A stretch of 34,596 nt of DNA from the NCBI GenBank assembly GCA_002454505.1, contig DKJA01000173.1, positions 15,819 through 50,414 on the forward strand, in the 5' to 3' direction. The DNA is from Oxalobacteraceae bacterium UBA6704. GTDB lineage: Bacteria > Pseudomonadota > Gammaproteobacteria > Burkholderiales > Burkholderiaceae_D. The notes beneath the pieces were generated by a model that saw only the letters and a list, made by a program, of their open reading frames with translations, did no database searches and was not told where the DNA came from. The translations under genes and the position numbers were made by a program. The stretch's first letter is position 1, and the number at the start of each line of letters is the position of its first letter. This document shows, in pieces, positions 1-7,827 of this stretch.

Positions 1-1
1 T

Positions 2-1375
2 TGGGCCGTGATGTGGCCGGGGTTCTGGCTGTCGTTCGGCGCGGTGGCGATCATCCTGTATGCGTCGGTCGGCCGCACGGCGATCCACAAGCAGCCGGGC
101 AATCCGGATGCTGACGATGAGGACGAGCGCCGCGGCAAGCCACTGACGCGTCGCCAGCGTTTTATTTTGGCCATGCATGCGGCGGTGAACACGCAATATG
201 CCGTCACGCTTGGGCTTGTGCCATTGACGATGCTGCTGTTCTCGCAGGTGTCGATCGTCAGCCCGATCGCCAATGCAATTGCGATCCCGCTCGTCAGCCT
301 GCTGGTGACGCCGCTGGCGCTGGCCGGCGGACTTCTGCCGGAAGTGCTTGGAACGCCTTTGCTTTTGCTGGCCCATGAGTTGATGCGATGGCTGGCGGAG
401 TTGCTGCAGTGGTTCAGCGCTACCCGCCTCGCCATCTGGAGTGCACCGAAACCGCCGTGGTGGCTATTCGCGCTGGCGCTGGTCGGCACCGTGTGGCTGC
501 TGGCGCCGCGTGGTTGGCCCACGCGCTGGCTGGGCGTGTTCACGTGGGTGCCTCTGCTTGGCGCGCAACCCGATACGCCGCCAGCTGGCACGCTGCGCCT
601 CATCGCGTTCGACGTGGGGCAGGGGATGGCCGTGCTGGTCGAGACGTCCGGGCACCGGCTGCTGTACGACACCGGTCCTTCCTATGGCCTTGATTCCAAC
701 GCCGGCAGCCGCGTGATCCTGCCGTATCTGCGTGCGCGCGGCATCGACCAGCTGGATGGTCTCGTGATCAGTCACGGCGACAGCGACCATTCGGGCGGTG
801 CACTGGCGGTGCTGGAGAACGTGCGCGTCGGTTGGACCTTATCCTCCCTCGGCTTGCATCATCCGATTGCGCTGGCGGCTTCGCCGCATGCTCACTGCGT
901 TGCCGGCCAGCGCTGGGAGTGGGATGGCGTGCGGTTCGAGATGCTGCATCCAACGGCAGCGAGTTATGCATCCGCGTCGCTGAAGACCAACGCGCGAAGT
1001 TGTACGCTGCGGATCACCGCGCCGGGCGGGACTGTGCTGCTGCCTGGGGATATCGAGGCGCAGCAGGAGATGGAGTTATTGGCTCGGGAAGGGGAGCGGT
1101 TGAAGGCCGATGTGCTGCTGGTGCCGCATCATGGGAGCGGGACTTCTTCGACGCCGGCGTTTCTGGCGGCCGTGCAGCCGGAAATCGCTGTGTTCCAGGT
1201 CGGATACCGGAATCGGTATCGGCATCCGAAGGCGGAGGTGTTCGAGCGGTATGGGGAGCGGAGTGTTTCACGCTTCCGTACCGACGCATCCGGTGCGGTA
1301 ACCATCCTGCTGGACGACGCAGTGGCAATTGAAGAGTATCGCCGGGAATATCCACGTTACTGGCATGCGCCTTAG
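2..1375 (+). CDS. comEC: ComEC/Rec2 DNA-uptake channel protein, 3' part (5' end outside window)
   Basis: This is the C-terminal part of the inner-membrane channel that brings single-stranded DNA into the cytoplasm during natural competence. The open frame runs to the left edge (base 2), so the N-terminal OB-like region and most of the competence membrane domain are missing. The visible part begins with the last membrane helices (about residues 55-185), including the 'SPIANAIAIPLVS' stretch typical of the Competence domain. The C-terminal metallo-beta-lactamase-like domain follows: 'DVGQGMAVLVE', the metal motif 'SHGDSDHSGG', 'LLPGDIE' and 'VPHHGSGTSS'. These hallmark motifs make the family call secure. 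It is followed by a 110-nt gap before the hydrolase gene. Whether the organism is transformable cannot be judged from this fragment. Confidence 0.93.
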   Translation, partial: WAVMWPGFWLSFGAVAIILYASVGRTAIHKQPGNPDADDEDERRGKPLTRRQRFILAMHAAVNTQYAVTLGLVPLTMLLFSQVSIVSPIANAIAIPLVSLLVTPLALAGGLLPEVLGTPLLLLAHELMRWLAELLQWFSATRLAIWSAPKPPWWLFALALVGTVWLLAPRGWPTRWLGVFTWVPLLGAQPDTPPAGTLRLIAFDVGQGMAVLVETSGHRLLYDTGPSYGLDSNAGSRVILPYLRARGIDQLDGLVISHGDSDHSGGALAVLENVRVGWTLSSLGLHHPIALAASPHAHCVAGQRWEWDGVRFEMLHPTAASYASASLKTNARSCTLRITAPGGTVLLPGDIEAQQEMELLAREGERLKADVLLVPHHGSGTSSTPAFLAAVQPEIAVFQVGYRNRYRHPKAEVFERYGERSVSRFRTDASGAVTILLDDAVAIEEYRREYPRYWHAP

Positions 1376-1485
1376 TCGGCAGGACCTGCAACCTTTAATC
1401 TTGAACTAAGGCAACCTCTCGCTAAAGTCGGTTAAAATCACGGATTCGAGTTTTCCCTGGCGCCGCCTCCCGGACGCCGAGCACG

Positions 1486-2322
1486 ATGAAACCGATATTG
1501 CATTTTTCGCACGCGAACAGTTATCCCGCGGGCACCTACCGCCAGCTCTTCGATCTGCTGGGCCGCGACTTCGACGTGCAGGCCCTCGACATGCACGCCC
1601 ATAACCCGTCCTACCCCGTGCAGGACGGCTGGCAGGCGCTCGTCGACGAGCTGATCGCCGAGCTGGAGACGCGCTATCGCGGGGAGCCGGTGATTCTCGT
1701 CGGTCATTCGCTGGGCGGCATGCTGAGCGTGATGGCGGCGGCGCAGCGGCCCGAGCTGGCGCGCTGCGTCGTGCTGCTCGATTCGCCCATCGTGGCCGGC
1801 TGGCGCGCGCTGGCATGGCGGCTGCTGAAGCGCTTCAACGCGGGCGACCGTTACTCGCCGGCGCGCTTCTCTGTTCGCCGTCGGAACGTGTGGCCAGCCG
1901 AGGCGGACACCATGCGCCACTTCGCCAGCAAGGAGCTGTTCGCGGCCTGGGCACCGGGCGTACTGCAGGACTATCTGGATGCTGGCCTCAAACCGCATCC
2001 GGAAGGCGTGCAGCTGCGCTTTTCACGCGACGTGGAAACGGCTGTCTATCGCACCTTGCCGCATCACGTGGGCAAGCTGCTGGCGGCGGATTATCCCGTG
2101 CCCGTCGGTTACCTGGCCGGCCGCATCTCCGGCGAAAATCGCAGCGCCGGCCTGTCGGCGACGAAGGCGCTGGTCGGCCGTCACTACCGCGTGATGCCGG
2201 GCGGGCACCTGTTCCCGATGGAGTTTCCAGTGCTGACGGCGCAGGCGATCCGCGACATGGTGTGCGACCTGATGGGCCCCGAGCTGGCGCTGTGCGAAGG
2301 CGCCCGGCAGCGCCGCGCCTAG
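1486..2322 (+). CDS. Alpha/beta hydrolase fold protein (278 aa)
   Basis: A cytoplasmic serine hydrolase of the alpha/beta fold with no signal peptide. The nucleophile elbow is 'VGHSLGG', with Ser at about residue 75. A late His in 'MPGGHLFPME' (about residue 239) is the likely catalytic His. An oxyanion-type segment 'LHFSHANSYPAGTYRQL' lies near the N-terminus. The length is normal for single-domain members. Substrate is unknown; the family spans esterases, lipases and C-C hydrolases. It sits between comEC and dcd, with 99 nt to dcd, and no operon partner hints at a substrate. The ATG at 1486 begins the first conserved beta strand ('KPILHFSHA'). Confidence 0.85.
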   Translation: MKPILHFSHANSYPAGTYRQLFDLLGRDFDVQALDMHAHNPSYPVQDGWQALVDELIAELETRYRGEPVILVGHSLGGMLSVMAAAQRPELARCVVLLDSPIVAGWRALAWRLLKRFNAGDRYSPARFSVRRRNVWPAEADTMRHFASKELFAAWAPGVLQDYLDAGLKPHPEGVQLRFSRDVETAVYRTLPHHVGKLLAADYPVPVGYLAGRISGENRSAGLSATKALVGRHYRVMPGGHLFPMEFPVLTAQAIRDMVCDLMGPELALCEGARQRRA

Positions 2323-2421
2323 CATAAAAAGCTGCAAAGATTATCAAAGCCGTGCCCGGATCGCGTAAAATCGCTGCCAACCGGCCACTGGCCATTCACC
2401 ACCAGATCACAGAACAGTACG

Positions 2422-2988
2422 ATGACAATTAAAAGCGATAAATGGATACGCCGCATGGCGGAGGAAACCGGCATGATCGAGCCTTTCGAGCCGGGCCAGG
2501 TGCGGGAGCAGGACGGCCGCAAGGTGATCTCGTTCGGCACCTCGTCGTATGGCTACGATATCCGCTGCGCCGATGAATTCAAGGTCTTCACGAACATCAA
2601 CAGCACGATCGTCGATCCGAAGAACTTCGATTCCAACTCGTTCGTGGACATCAAGAGCGACGTCTGCATCATCCCGCCGAATTCCTTCGCACTGGCTCGC
2701 ACGATCGAGTACTTCCGCATCCCGCGCAATGTGCTGACCGTCTGCCTCGGCAAGTCGACGTACGCGCGTTGCGGCATCATCGTCAACGTCACGCCGTTCG
2801 AGCCGGAGTGGGAAGGCTATGTGACGCTGGAGTTCTCCAACACCACGCCGCTGCCGGCCAAGATCTACGCCGGCGAAGGCTGCGCGCAGGTGCTGTTCTT
2901 CGAGAGCGACGAGGTGTGCGATGTGTCGTACAAGGACCGCAACGGCAAATACCAGGGCCAGCACGGCGTGACCTTGCCGAAGGCTTGA
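2422..2988 (+). CDS. dcd: dCTP deaminase (188 aa)
   Basis: Converts dCTP to dUTP and ammonia, the main route toward dUMP and dTTP in many Gram-negatives. The hallmark segments are 'SYGYDIRCADEF', 'CLGKSTYARCGI' (the Ser/Arg substrate-binding motif) and 'PFEPEWEGYVTLEFSNTT', which holds the catalytic Glu. The C-terminal 'GQHGVTLPKA' matches the lid that closes over the nucleotide. Length is close to the roughly 190 residues usual for the homotrimeric enzyme. It is transcribed alone. A TAAAAT hexamer at 2366-2371 could serve as a -10 element, and a strong hairpin terminator follows the stop. The product feeds thymidylate synthase, encoded at 23719-24690. Confidence 0.96.
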   Translation: MTIKSDKWIRRMAEETGMIEPFEPGQVREQDGRKVISFGTSSYGYDIRCADEFKVFTNINSTIVDPKNFDSNSFVDIKSDVCIIPPNSFALARTIEYFRIPRNVLTVCLGKSTYARCGIIVNVTPFEPEWEGYVTLEFSNTTPLPAKIYAGEGCAQVLFFESDEVCDVSYKDRNGKYQGQHGVTLPKA

Positions 2989-3000
2989 TGGAATAGGAAG

Positions 3001-3029
3001 AAAAAAACGGCGCCGCAAGGCGCCGTTTT
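3001..3029. terminator. Bidirectional intrinsic terminator between dcd and the sensor kinase
   Basis: Inverted repeat ACGGCGCC (3007-3014), GCAA loop (3015-3018), GGCGCCGT (3019-3026). It is flanked by seven A on the left and four T on the right. Read leftward, the stem is followed by a seven-T run, which is ideal for ending the minus-strand kinase operon. Read rightward, it ends dcd with a TTTT tract. The two genes converge here, so one hairpin serves both. Confidence 0.9.
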
Positions 3030-3047
3030 GCGTTGCGGCGTGCCACC

Positions 3048-4538
3048 TCAGTCCAGCGGCAGCGCGATCTCCACGCACAGGCCGCCGCCGACGCGGTTGC
3101 TGGCGCTGATGGTGCCGCCGTGCTGCTGCACCACCTGCCGCGCGATCGCCAGGCCGAGGCCATGGCCTTCGACATCCTTGTCCGTGCCGCTGCTGCGGAA
3201 GAACGGCTCGAAGATGGCATCCAGGTCCGCCTCGGCCACGCCCGGGCCCCGATCGAGCACGCTGATGCGCAGGATGCCGCCCGGTGCGCTGCTGTCGACC
3301 ACGATCGTGCCGCCTTCGGGGCTGTGCTTGATCGCGTTGCGCACCACGTTTTCGATGGCGCGCGCCAGCAGGTCCGGCTGGCCCAGCAGCACGACATCCG
3401 CCGCACCCTGTGCCGCCACCGTGCGATCCTGCGTGGCCGCCTCGAACTGTGCGTCGCCGACGATCTGGTGCAGCAGTTCGGCCACGTCGATTTCCTCCTT
3501 GGCGGCGGCCAGCGCGCCAGCCTCGAGGCGGGACAGCGTCAGCAGCTCGTCCACCAGTTTATCCATCCGCATGCTCTCGCGCTCGATGCGCTCCAGCGAC
3601 ATGCCGGTCCGCTCCGGGTTCTGGTGCGCGAGCCCGATGGCCGCCTGCAGCCGCGCCAGCGGCGAGCGCATCTCGTGCGACACATCGTGCAGCAGCCGAG
3701 TTTGCGCGTCCATCAGGCTGCGCAGGCGGGCCGTCATGCGGTCGAAGTCGCGGCCGAGGTCCGTGAGTTCGTCGTCGCGCTTGCCGGCAGCCTGCGCGAA
3801 GCGGGGCGCCAGGTCGCCTTGCGATGCCGCCTCGAAGGCCTGCCGCAGCGAACGGATCGGGCGCGAGAAGTACCAGGCCAGCAGCACTGCGAACAGCAGG
3901 CTGGCCAGCAGCGCGGCGGCAAGGGGGATGAAGGGTGTCAGCGGCTGGAAGCGGGGACCGCGCGGGCCGTCCGGTCCACCGGGGCCGGGACCAGGGCCGG
4001 ATTGCCCCTCGGCGCCCGGGGGCGGCTGGCGCATGTCGCCCTGCGGCCGGGGGCCGCCGCGGAAACCGGGATCGCCCAGCGGCATGCCGGCGCCGGCCAG
4101 CAGCGGGCGCGCATCGCCGTCGTTCAATCCCCGCTGGCGGTCTTGCGCGGGCAGGAACAGCAGGTAGTGGCGTTCGTTCGGCAGCGTGAGGCGACGCACT
4201 ACGCGGGTATCGCCCTTGTCGATCATGGCGCGCGCTTCCTTCACCATCGCCGGATCGACGATGCGGCCCAGCAGCTCCTTGCCATGCTGGTCGACGGCGA
4301 ACACGCGGTGGCGGTCCATGTTTTCCAGCAGCCGGGTCAGCGCGGCCGGGCCACCGAATTCCAGCGTGGCGGCGGCCGATTCGATGGCCAGCGCGGCCGG
4401 CGGGCTGATGTCGATGTCGAGCGGGCGGGCCTGTTCGGCATTGCGGTTCTTCAGCCACACGGCACCGCCGATGGCCACCGTGGCCGCGATCTGCGCCAGC
4501 AGGATCGACAGGAAGAACTTCCAGAACAGGCGGCCCAC
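3048..4538 (-). CDS. cpxA: Envelope-stress sensor histidine kinase, CpxA-like (496 aa)
   Basis: Inner-membrane histidine kinase that phosphorylates the regulator encoded 1 nt upstream. TM1 is at about residues 9-29, the periplasmic sensor at 30-200, TM2 at 202-224 and HAMP at 224-277. The H-box 'HDVSHEMRSPL' holds phospho-acceptor His288. The N-box 'ENVVRNAIKHS', 'LDRGPGV', 'FEPFFRS' and the G2 box 'GHGLGLAIA' complete the ATPase domain. The periplasmic part ends in an unusual Gly/Pro-rich stretch (residues about 159-196, with 'GPGPGPGGPDGPRGP') just before TM2. The name CpxA rests on the CpxR-type boxes and the divergent Spy/CpxP-like gene, not on the sensor domain alone; RstB-like or another OmpR-partner kinase remains possible. 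Confidence 0.85.
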   Translation of the reverse strand: MGRLFWKFFLSILLAQIAATVAIGGAVWLKNRNAEQARPLDIDISPPAALAIESAAATLEFGGPAALTRLLENMDRHRVFAVDQHGKELLGRIVDPAMVKEARAMIDKGDTRVVRRLTLPNERHYLLFLPAQDRQRGLNDGDARPLLAGAGMPLGDPGFRGGPRPQGDMRQPPPGAEGQSGPGPGPGGPDGPRGPRFQPLTPFIPLAAALLASLLFAVLLAWYFSRPIRSLRQAFEAASQGDLAPRFAQAAGKRDDELTDLGRDFDRMTARLRSLMDAQTRLLHDVSHEMRSPLARLQAAIGLAHQNPERTGMSLERIERESMRMDKLVDELLTLSRLEAGALAAAKEEIDVAELLHQIVGDAQFEAATQDRTVAAQGAADVVLLGQPDLLARAIENVVRNAIKHSPEGGTIVVDSSAPGGILRISVLDRGPGVAEADLDAIFEPFFRSSGTDKDVEGHGLGLAIARQVVQQHGGTISASNRVGGGLCVEIALPLD

Positions 4539-4539
4539 G

Positions 4540-5229
4540 TCAGTCCTTGATCAGCTGGTAACCCATGCGGTACACCGTTTGCAGGCAGGAGCGGCCGTCG
4601 GCCAGCGTGCCCAGTTTGTGGCGCAGGCTGGACAGGTGGACGTCGATATTGCGGTCGAAGCGCGCCATCGGCCGGCCCAGGCCCTGCTCGGACAGCGTGT
4701 TCTTGTTGACCGCCTTGCCGGCATTGCGCGCGAGGACTTCCAGCAGGTTGAATTCGGTGCTGGTCAGTTCCAGCGCCGTGCCGGCCCACGTGGCGCGGCG
4801 CTGCTCGGGCCACATCGTCAGCTGGCCGACGACGAGCGGCGCGGACGCCAGCTGGTCCATCGGCGAACCCTGCGTGCGGCGCAGGATGGCGCGGATGCGG
4901 GCCGTCAGTTCGCGCGGCGTGCAGGGCTTGGTCACGTAGTCGTCGGCGCCGAGCTCCAGGCCGACGATGCGGTCCGTGTCGTCGCCGCGGCCGGTCAGCA
5001 TCAGGATCGGCATGCGGCTGGCGGCGCGGATGCGGCGCAGCGTTTCCAGGCCGTTCATGCGGGGCATCATCACATCGAGGATGGCGATCGCGTACTGGCC
5101 CGTCAGCGCCGCGGCGCTGCCGGCCTCGCCGTCGTTGGCCGTCCTGACTTCGAAGCCTTCCTGTTCCAGGTATTCCTGGAACATGCCAACCAGTTCGATG
5201 TCGTCGTCTATCAGCAGAACCTTGCTCAT
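4540..5229 (-). CDS. cpxR: OmpR-family response regulator, CpxR-like (229 aa)
   Basis: Two-domain DNA-binding regulator. The receiver domain (residues 1-115) has acidic Asp9/Asp10, phospho-acceptor Asp52 in 'LDVMMP', switch Thr79 and Lys101 in 'VTKP'. The C-terminal winged helix contains 'LTSTEFNLLEVLARNAGKAVNKNTL' and ends 'VYRMGYQLIKD', typical of the OmpR/PhoB class. The kinase gene begins 1 nt after its stop, so the pair is co-transcribed. The upstream gap (5230-5400) carries three tandem TTTAC-N5-TTTAC sites that match the CpxR box of enterobacteria in reverse orientation, which implies autoregulation and control of the divergent operon. Confidence 0.88.
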   Translation of the reverse strand: MSKVLLIDDDIELVGMFQEYLEQEGFEVRTANDGEAGSAAALTGQYAIAILDVMMPRMNGLETLRRIRAASRMPILMLTGRGDDTDRIVGLELGADDYVTKPCTPRELTARIRAILRRTQGSPMDQLASAPLVVGQLTMWPEQRRATWAGTALELTSTEFNLLEVLARNAGKAVNKNTLSEQGLGRPMARFDRNIDVHLSSLRHKLGTLADGRSCLQTVYRMGYQLIKD

Positions 5230-5291
5230 TGCATCAGTCTAAAAATTCGATCCGGCCATGATAGCGCAGGATTACGCGCGGAAGGCGCCCA

Positions 5292-5351
5292 TTTACCCCG
5301 ATTTACAGGGGTGTCTTTACATGGATTTACATGCCGGTTACCGCGCTTTAC
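5292..5351. promoter_or_regulatory. Three tandem CpxR-type boxes in the divergent cpxR/spy promoter region
   Basis: The known CpxR consensus is GTAAA-N5-GTAAA, whose reverse complement is TTTAC-N5-TTTAC. Two exact copies are present, TTTACCCCGATTTAC (5292-5306) and TTTACATGGATTTAC (5316-5330). A third copy has one mismatch, GTTACCGCGCTTTAC (5337-5351). Half-sites recur every 10-14 bases, so all lie on roughly one face of the helix. The array lies 50-110 nt upstream of the Spy-like start codon and 63-122 nt upstream of the regulator start, so it can serve both directions. Confidence 0.85.
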
Positions 5352-5400
5352 ACGGGGCGCCGGGAGAATGGCGGCTTCCAATCACAGGAGGACAGAACCC

Positions 5401-6000
5401 ATGAAAACGAGAAAACAGAACCTGCAAGGCATCCTGCTGGCCGCCGCCATGGCACTGCCGCTGGCCGCCTACGCCGACGAGGCGCCTGCTGCGCCGGAGC
5501 AGGGCCCGCGTGCCGGCGGCCGTCCCGATCTGCCGCCTCCCGGCGCCCATGAAGGCCTGCGCGAAGGCGAGGATTTCGATGGCCCCGGCGGCCCTGGCCC
5601 ACGTGGCCCCGGCTTCGGCCCGGGCTTCGGTCCCGGCTTCGATGGCGTACCGCCGCACTTCCGCGGCCTGGACCTGACGGAAGCCCAGCAGGACAAGATC
5701 TTCACCATCGTCCACGGCCAGGTGCCTTATCTGCGCGAGCAGTCCAAGGCACGCGAGAAAGCGGAGCGCGCACTGTTCGAACTGCACGGCGCGGCGAAGT
5801 ACGACGACGCGGCAGCCGTCAAGCTGGTGCAGGCCGCGGCGCAGGCTTCGGCCAACCTGACGCTGTCCCACCTGCGCACCGAACAGAAGGTGCTGGCCGT
5901 GCTGACGGCCGAGCAGCGCAAGCAGCTGGATGAGCGCAAGGAGCGGCATGAGCGCGGCGGCCGTCCGCCGCGCCGCGAGCAGGCGCCGGCCGCGCAGTAA
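5401..6000 (+). CDS. Periplasmic Spy/CpxP-family protein (199 aa)
   Basis: Small secreted protein of the LTxxQ family, whose known members are the chaperone Spy and the Cpx inhibitor CpxP. A signal peptide runs from residues 1-25, with cleavage expected after 'AYA'. A Gly/Pro-rich segment (about residues 60-82, repeated 'GFGPGFGPGF') precedes the helical domain. That domain carries two family motifs: 'LDLTEAQQDKIFTI' and, near the end, 'LAVLTAEQRKQLDERK'. The start is set by a strong AGGAGG at 5386-5391, nine bases before the ATG; the frame is open far upstream but has no reason to be used. Position and CpxR boxes make it a likely Cpx target and feedback partner. Chaperone versus inhibitor role is not decidable here. 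Confidence 0.87.
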   Translation: MKTRKQNLQGILLAAAMALPLAAYADEAPAAPEQGPRAGGRPDLPPPGAHEGLREGEDFDGPGGPGPRGPGFGPGFGPGFDGVPPHFRGLDLTEAQQDKIFTIVHGQVPYLREQSKAREKAERALFELHGAAKYDDAAAVKLVQAAAQASANLTLSHLRTEQKVLAVLTAEQRKQLDERKERHERGGRPPRREQAPAAQ

Positions 6001-6039
6001 TTCATCGGACAAGTCAACCACCAGCGAACAGGAGAAAAC

Positions 6040-6672
6040 ATGAGCATCAGTTCCCTCACGTCCAGCGCCGCCAGCCAGCTGACGTATGCCAGCCGTCTGT
6101 CTTCCACGTCGTCGACTTCCGGCACGCAGGAAACACGCGAGATGCCGCCACCGCCGCCGGACGATGGCGGTGGCCTGATCGGCGCGATCGCCGATGCGCT
6201 GAAATCGATCGGCGTGGCCGATACCGACGATACGTCCACGGATACCACGTCGACGGACAGCACGACGACCACGAACAATGCGGCGCAGTCGCTTGGCAGC
6301 TTCCTGGAAAGCCTGATGGGCGCGCTGCACGAGCAGAACGCCGAGACGGACACGCCGCCGGCCTACGGCGAAGCACCGCAGGGCGGCCCCGGCATGGGCG
6401 GCGGACCGGGCAAGCTGGCGTCGGACCTGCAAAGCCTGATCGCCAAACTGGGCGACGGCAGCACGACGGCGGAAGAGACGGACAGCACGGAGACGACGGA
6501 CAGCACGGACACCAGCGTGTCGGCACTGGAAAGCTCGTTCAAGAATCTGCTGGCATCGCTGGGCAGCGACAGCAGCGATTCGACGGCGCAGCTGTCCAGC
6601 TTCCTGCAGGCGCTGTCGAGCAAGCTGCCGTCGGCCGGCAGTGCGGGCAATCTGATCAACACGTCGGCGTAA
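6040..6672 (+). CDS. Low-complexity Ser/Thr/Asp-rich protein of unknown function (210 aa)
   Basis: Not recognised. It has an AGGAG ribosome site a few bases before the ATG and lies 39 nt after the Spy-like gene, so it is probably in the same transcript. There is no clear signal peptide; the N-terminus is a Ser/Thr-rich tail ('SISSLTSSAASQLTYASRL'). A 'PPPPPDDGGG' linker follows. Four short amphipathic helical units are separated by disordered T/S/D/E linkers: 'LGSFLESLMGALHE', 'LASDLQSLIAKLGD', 'LESSFKNLLASLGS' and 'LSSFLQALSSKLPS'. They look like diverged copies of one motif. A Gly-rich stretch 'GGPGMGGGPG' lies in the middle. Co-location with Cpx-type genes suggests an envelope or secreted role, but that is inference. 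Confidence 0.72.
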   Translation: MSISSLTSSAASQLTYASRLSSTSSTSGTQETREMPPPPPDDGGGLIGAIADALKSIGVADTDDTSTDTTSTDSTTTTNNAAQSLGSFLESLMGALHEQNAETDTPPAYGEAPQGGPGMGGGPGKLASDLQSLIAKLGDGSTTAEETDSTETTDSTDTSVSALESSFKNLLASLGSDSSDSTAQLSSFLQALSSKLPSAGSAGNLINTSA

Positions 6673-6706
6673 GCCGGCAACGAGCAACAGCAACAAGGAG
6701 CCAGCC

Positions 6707-7582
6707 ATGGATCATCACGGGCACAGCCTGGAAGAAGACCTGCAAGCGATGCTGCACACTGTTACCGGCCGGCGCCAGTCGCTGCGCTGGCTGCTGGCCG
6801 GCGCGGCCACGCTGCCCATCCTCGGCTGCGGCGGCAGTTCGTCGGACGACACGACCGGCACGGCCACCACGACAACGAGCACGGGCAGTACCGGCAGCAC
6901 CGGTACCGGTACGAGCACCGGCACCACCGACGCGAGCTGCTCGGTGATTCCCGAGGAAACCGGCGGACCGTATCCGGCCGACGGCACCAACAGCAGCAAC
7001 GGCGGCGTCGTCAATGTGCTGACGCAGAGCGGCGTGGTGCGCAGCGATATACGTAGTAGTTTCGGCAGCTCGACCACTACCGCGGCCGGTGTGCCGCTGA
7101 CGATCAAGCTGCACATCGTGAACGCGAACGCCAGCTGCGCGGTGGCGAATGCGTTTGCCGTCTACCTGTGGCACTGCGACCGCGACGGCAATTACTCGCT
7201 GTATTCGAGCGGCGTGACGAACGAGAACTACCTGCGCGGCGTGCAGGAAGCGGATGCCAACGGCGACATCACGTTCACGACGATCTTCCCCGGCTGCTAC
7301 GACGGCCGCATGCCGCACGTGCACTTCGAGGTCTATCCAACGCTCGCCAAGGCCGCCAGCGCGGGCAACCGCATCAAGACGTCGCAGTTCACGTTCCCCC
7401 TGGCGACGCTGAACGAGGTGTACGCCACCACGGGTTACACCAGCAGCGTGCGCAACCTGGCCCGCATCAGCTACGCCACCGACAACGTCTTCTCCGACGG
7501 CTACTCGCTGCAGCTGGCCACGATGACGGGCAACGTCACCGACGGCTACGTCGCCACGCTGCCGGTCGCCATCGCGGCCTGA
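6707..7582 (+). CDS. Secreted intradiol ring-cleavage dioxygenase-like lipoprotein (291 aa)
   Basis: Member of the intradiol dioxygenase superfamily, non-heme Fe(III) enzymes that open catechol rings between the hydroxyls. The core (about residues 78-265) shows 'ETGGPYP', 'VYLWHCDRDGNYSLYS', 'FTTIFPGCYDGRMPHVHFEV' and 'FP'. Tyr198 and the HxH pair His204/His206 fit three of the four iron ligands; the fourth is probably a Tyr in 163-175. The N-terminus has a twin Arg ('GRRQSLRWLLAGAATLP') and a lipobox-like 'ILGC' (Cys41), so Tat export and lipid anchoring are likely. A Thr/Ser/Gly-rich tether (45-77) follows. Envelope members of this family are poorly characterised, and the substrate is unknown. 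AGGAG precedes the ATG; a terminator follows the stop. Confidence 0.86.
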   Translation: MDHHGHSLEEDLQAMLHTVTGRRQSLRWLLAGAATLPILGCGGSSSDDTTGTATTTTSTGSTGSTGTGTSTGTTDASCSVIPEETGGPYPADGTNSSNGGVVNVLTQSGVVRSDIRSSFGSSTTTAAGVPLTIKLHIVNANASCAVANAFAVYLWHCDRDGNYSLYSSGVTNENYLRGVQEADANGDITFTTIFPGCYDGRMPHVHFEVYPTLAKAASAGNRIKTSQFTFPLATLNEVYATTGYTSSVRNLARISYATDNVFSDGYSLQLATMTGNVTDGYVATLPVAIAA

Positions 7583-7613
7583 TTCCCCTCCGGCGAAACC
7601 TCTTTCGCCGCTC

Positions 7614-7648
7614 TTCGCCCGGCCGCCGCGCCGGGCGAATCCGTTTTC
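7614..7648 (+). terminator. Intrinsic terminator after the dioxygenase gene
   Basis: Perfect 10-bp stem TTCGCCCGGC (7614-7623) / GCCGGGCGAA (7630-7639) with a 6-nt loop, followed by TCCGTTTT. A smaller hairpin, GGCGAAACCTCTTTCGCC, lies just upstream (7592-7609). It ends the Spy-dioxygenase transcript and insulates the promoter region that follows. Confidence 0.8.
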
Positions 7649-7670
7649 GCTGATTGCTACTGTTCAGCCC

Positions 7671-7769
7671 GTGTCCAACCTTGGGGTCAACCCTTTTTTT
7701 GGACACGGCCTCAACTTTATTAAGCTTGAGCTCGTGTCCAGAAATGGGGTTGACCCCAAGGTTGGACAC
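7671..7769. repeat. Inverted pair of 36-bp GTGTCC...GGACAC repeat units
   Basis: Unit 1 (7671-7706) and unit 2 (7734-7769) each start GTGTCC and end GGACAC. They are reverse complements of one another at 33 of 36 positions, by direct alignment. The shared core is GGGTTGACCCCAAGGTTGGACAC read from one side (7671-7693 reversed). The 27-nt spacer contains TTATTAAGCTTGAG, which is itself partly palindromic. The whole 99 bp could fold into one long hairpin. It resembles a REP/BIME-type intergenic repeat; no coding potential is visible. Confidence 0.82.
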
Positions 7770-7827
7770 AGACTCGGCCGTAGCGCAGCAGCATCCGTTT
7801 TCTCTACGTGCGCCGCTACTGTCCAGC

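Noticed and set aside
4186..5400. Long 5' extension of the Spy/CpxP-like frame
   Set aside because: It is antisense to the kinase and regulator genes and would place the signal peptide internally. ATG 5401 has AGGAGG and a clean signal peptide.
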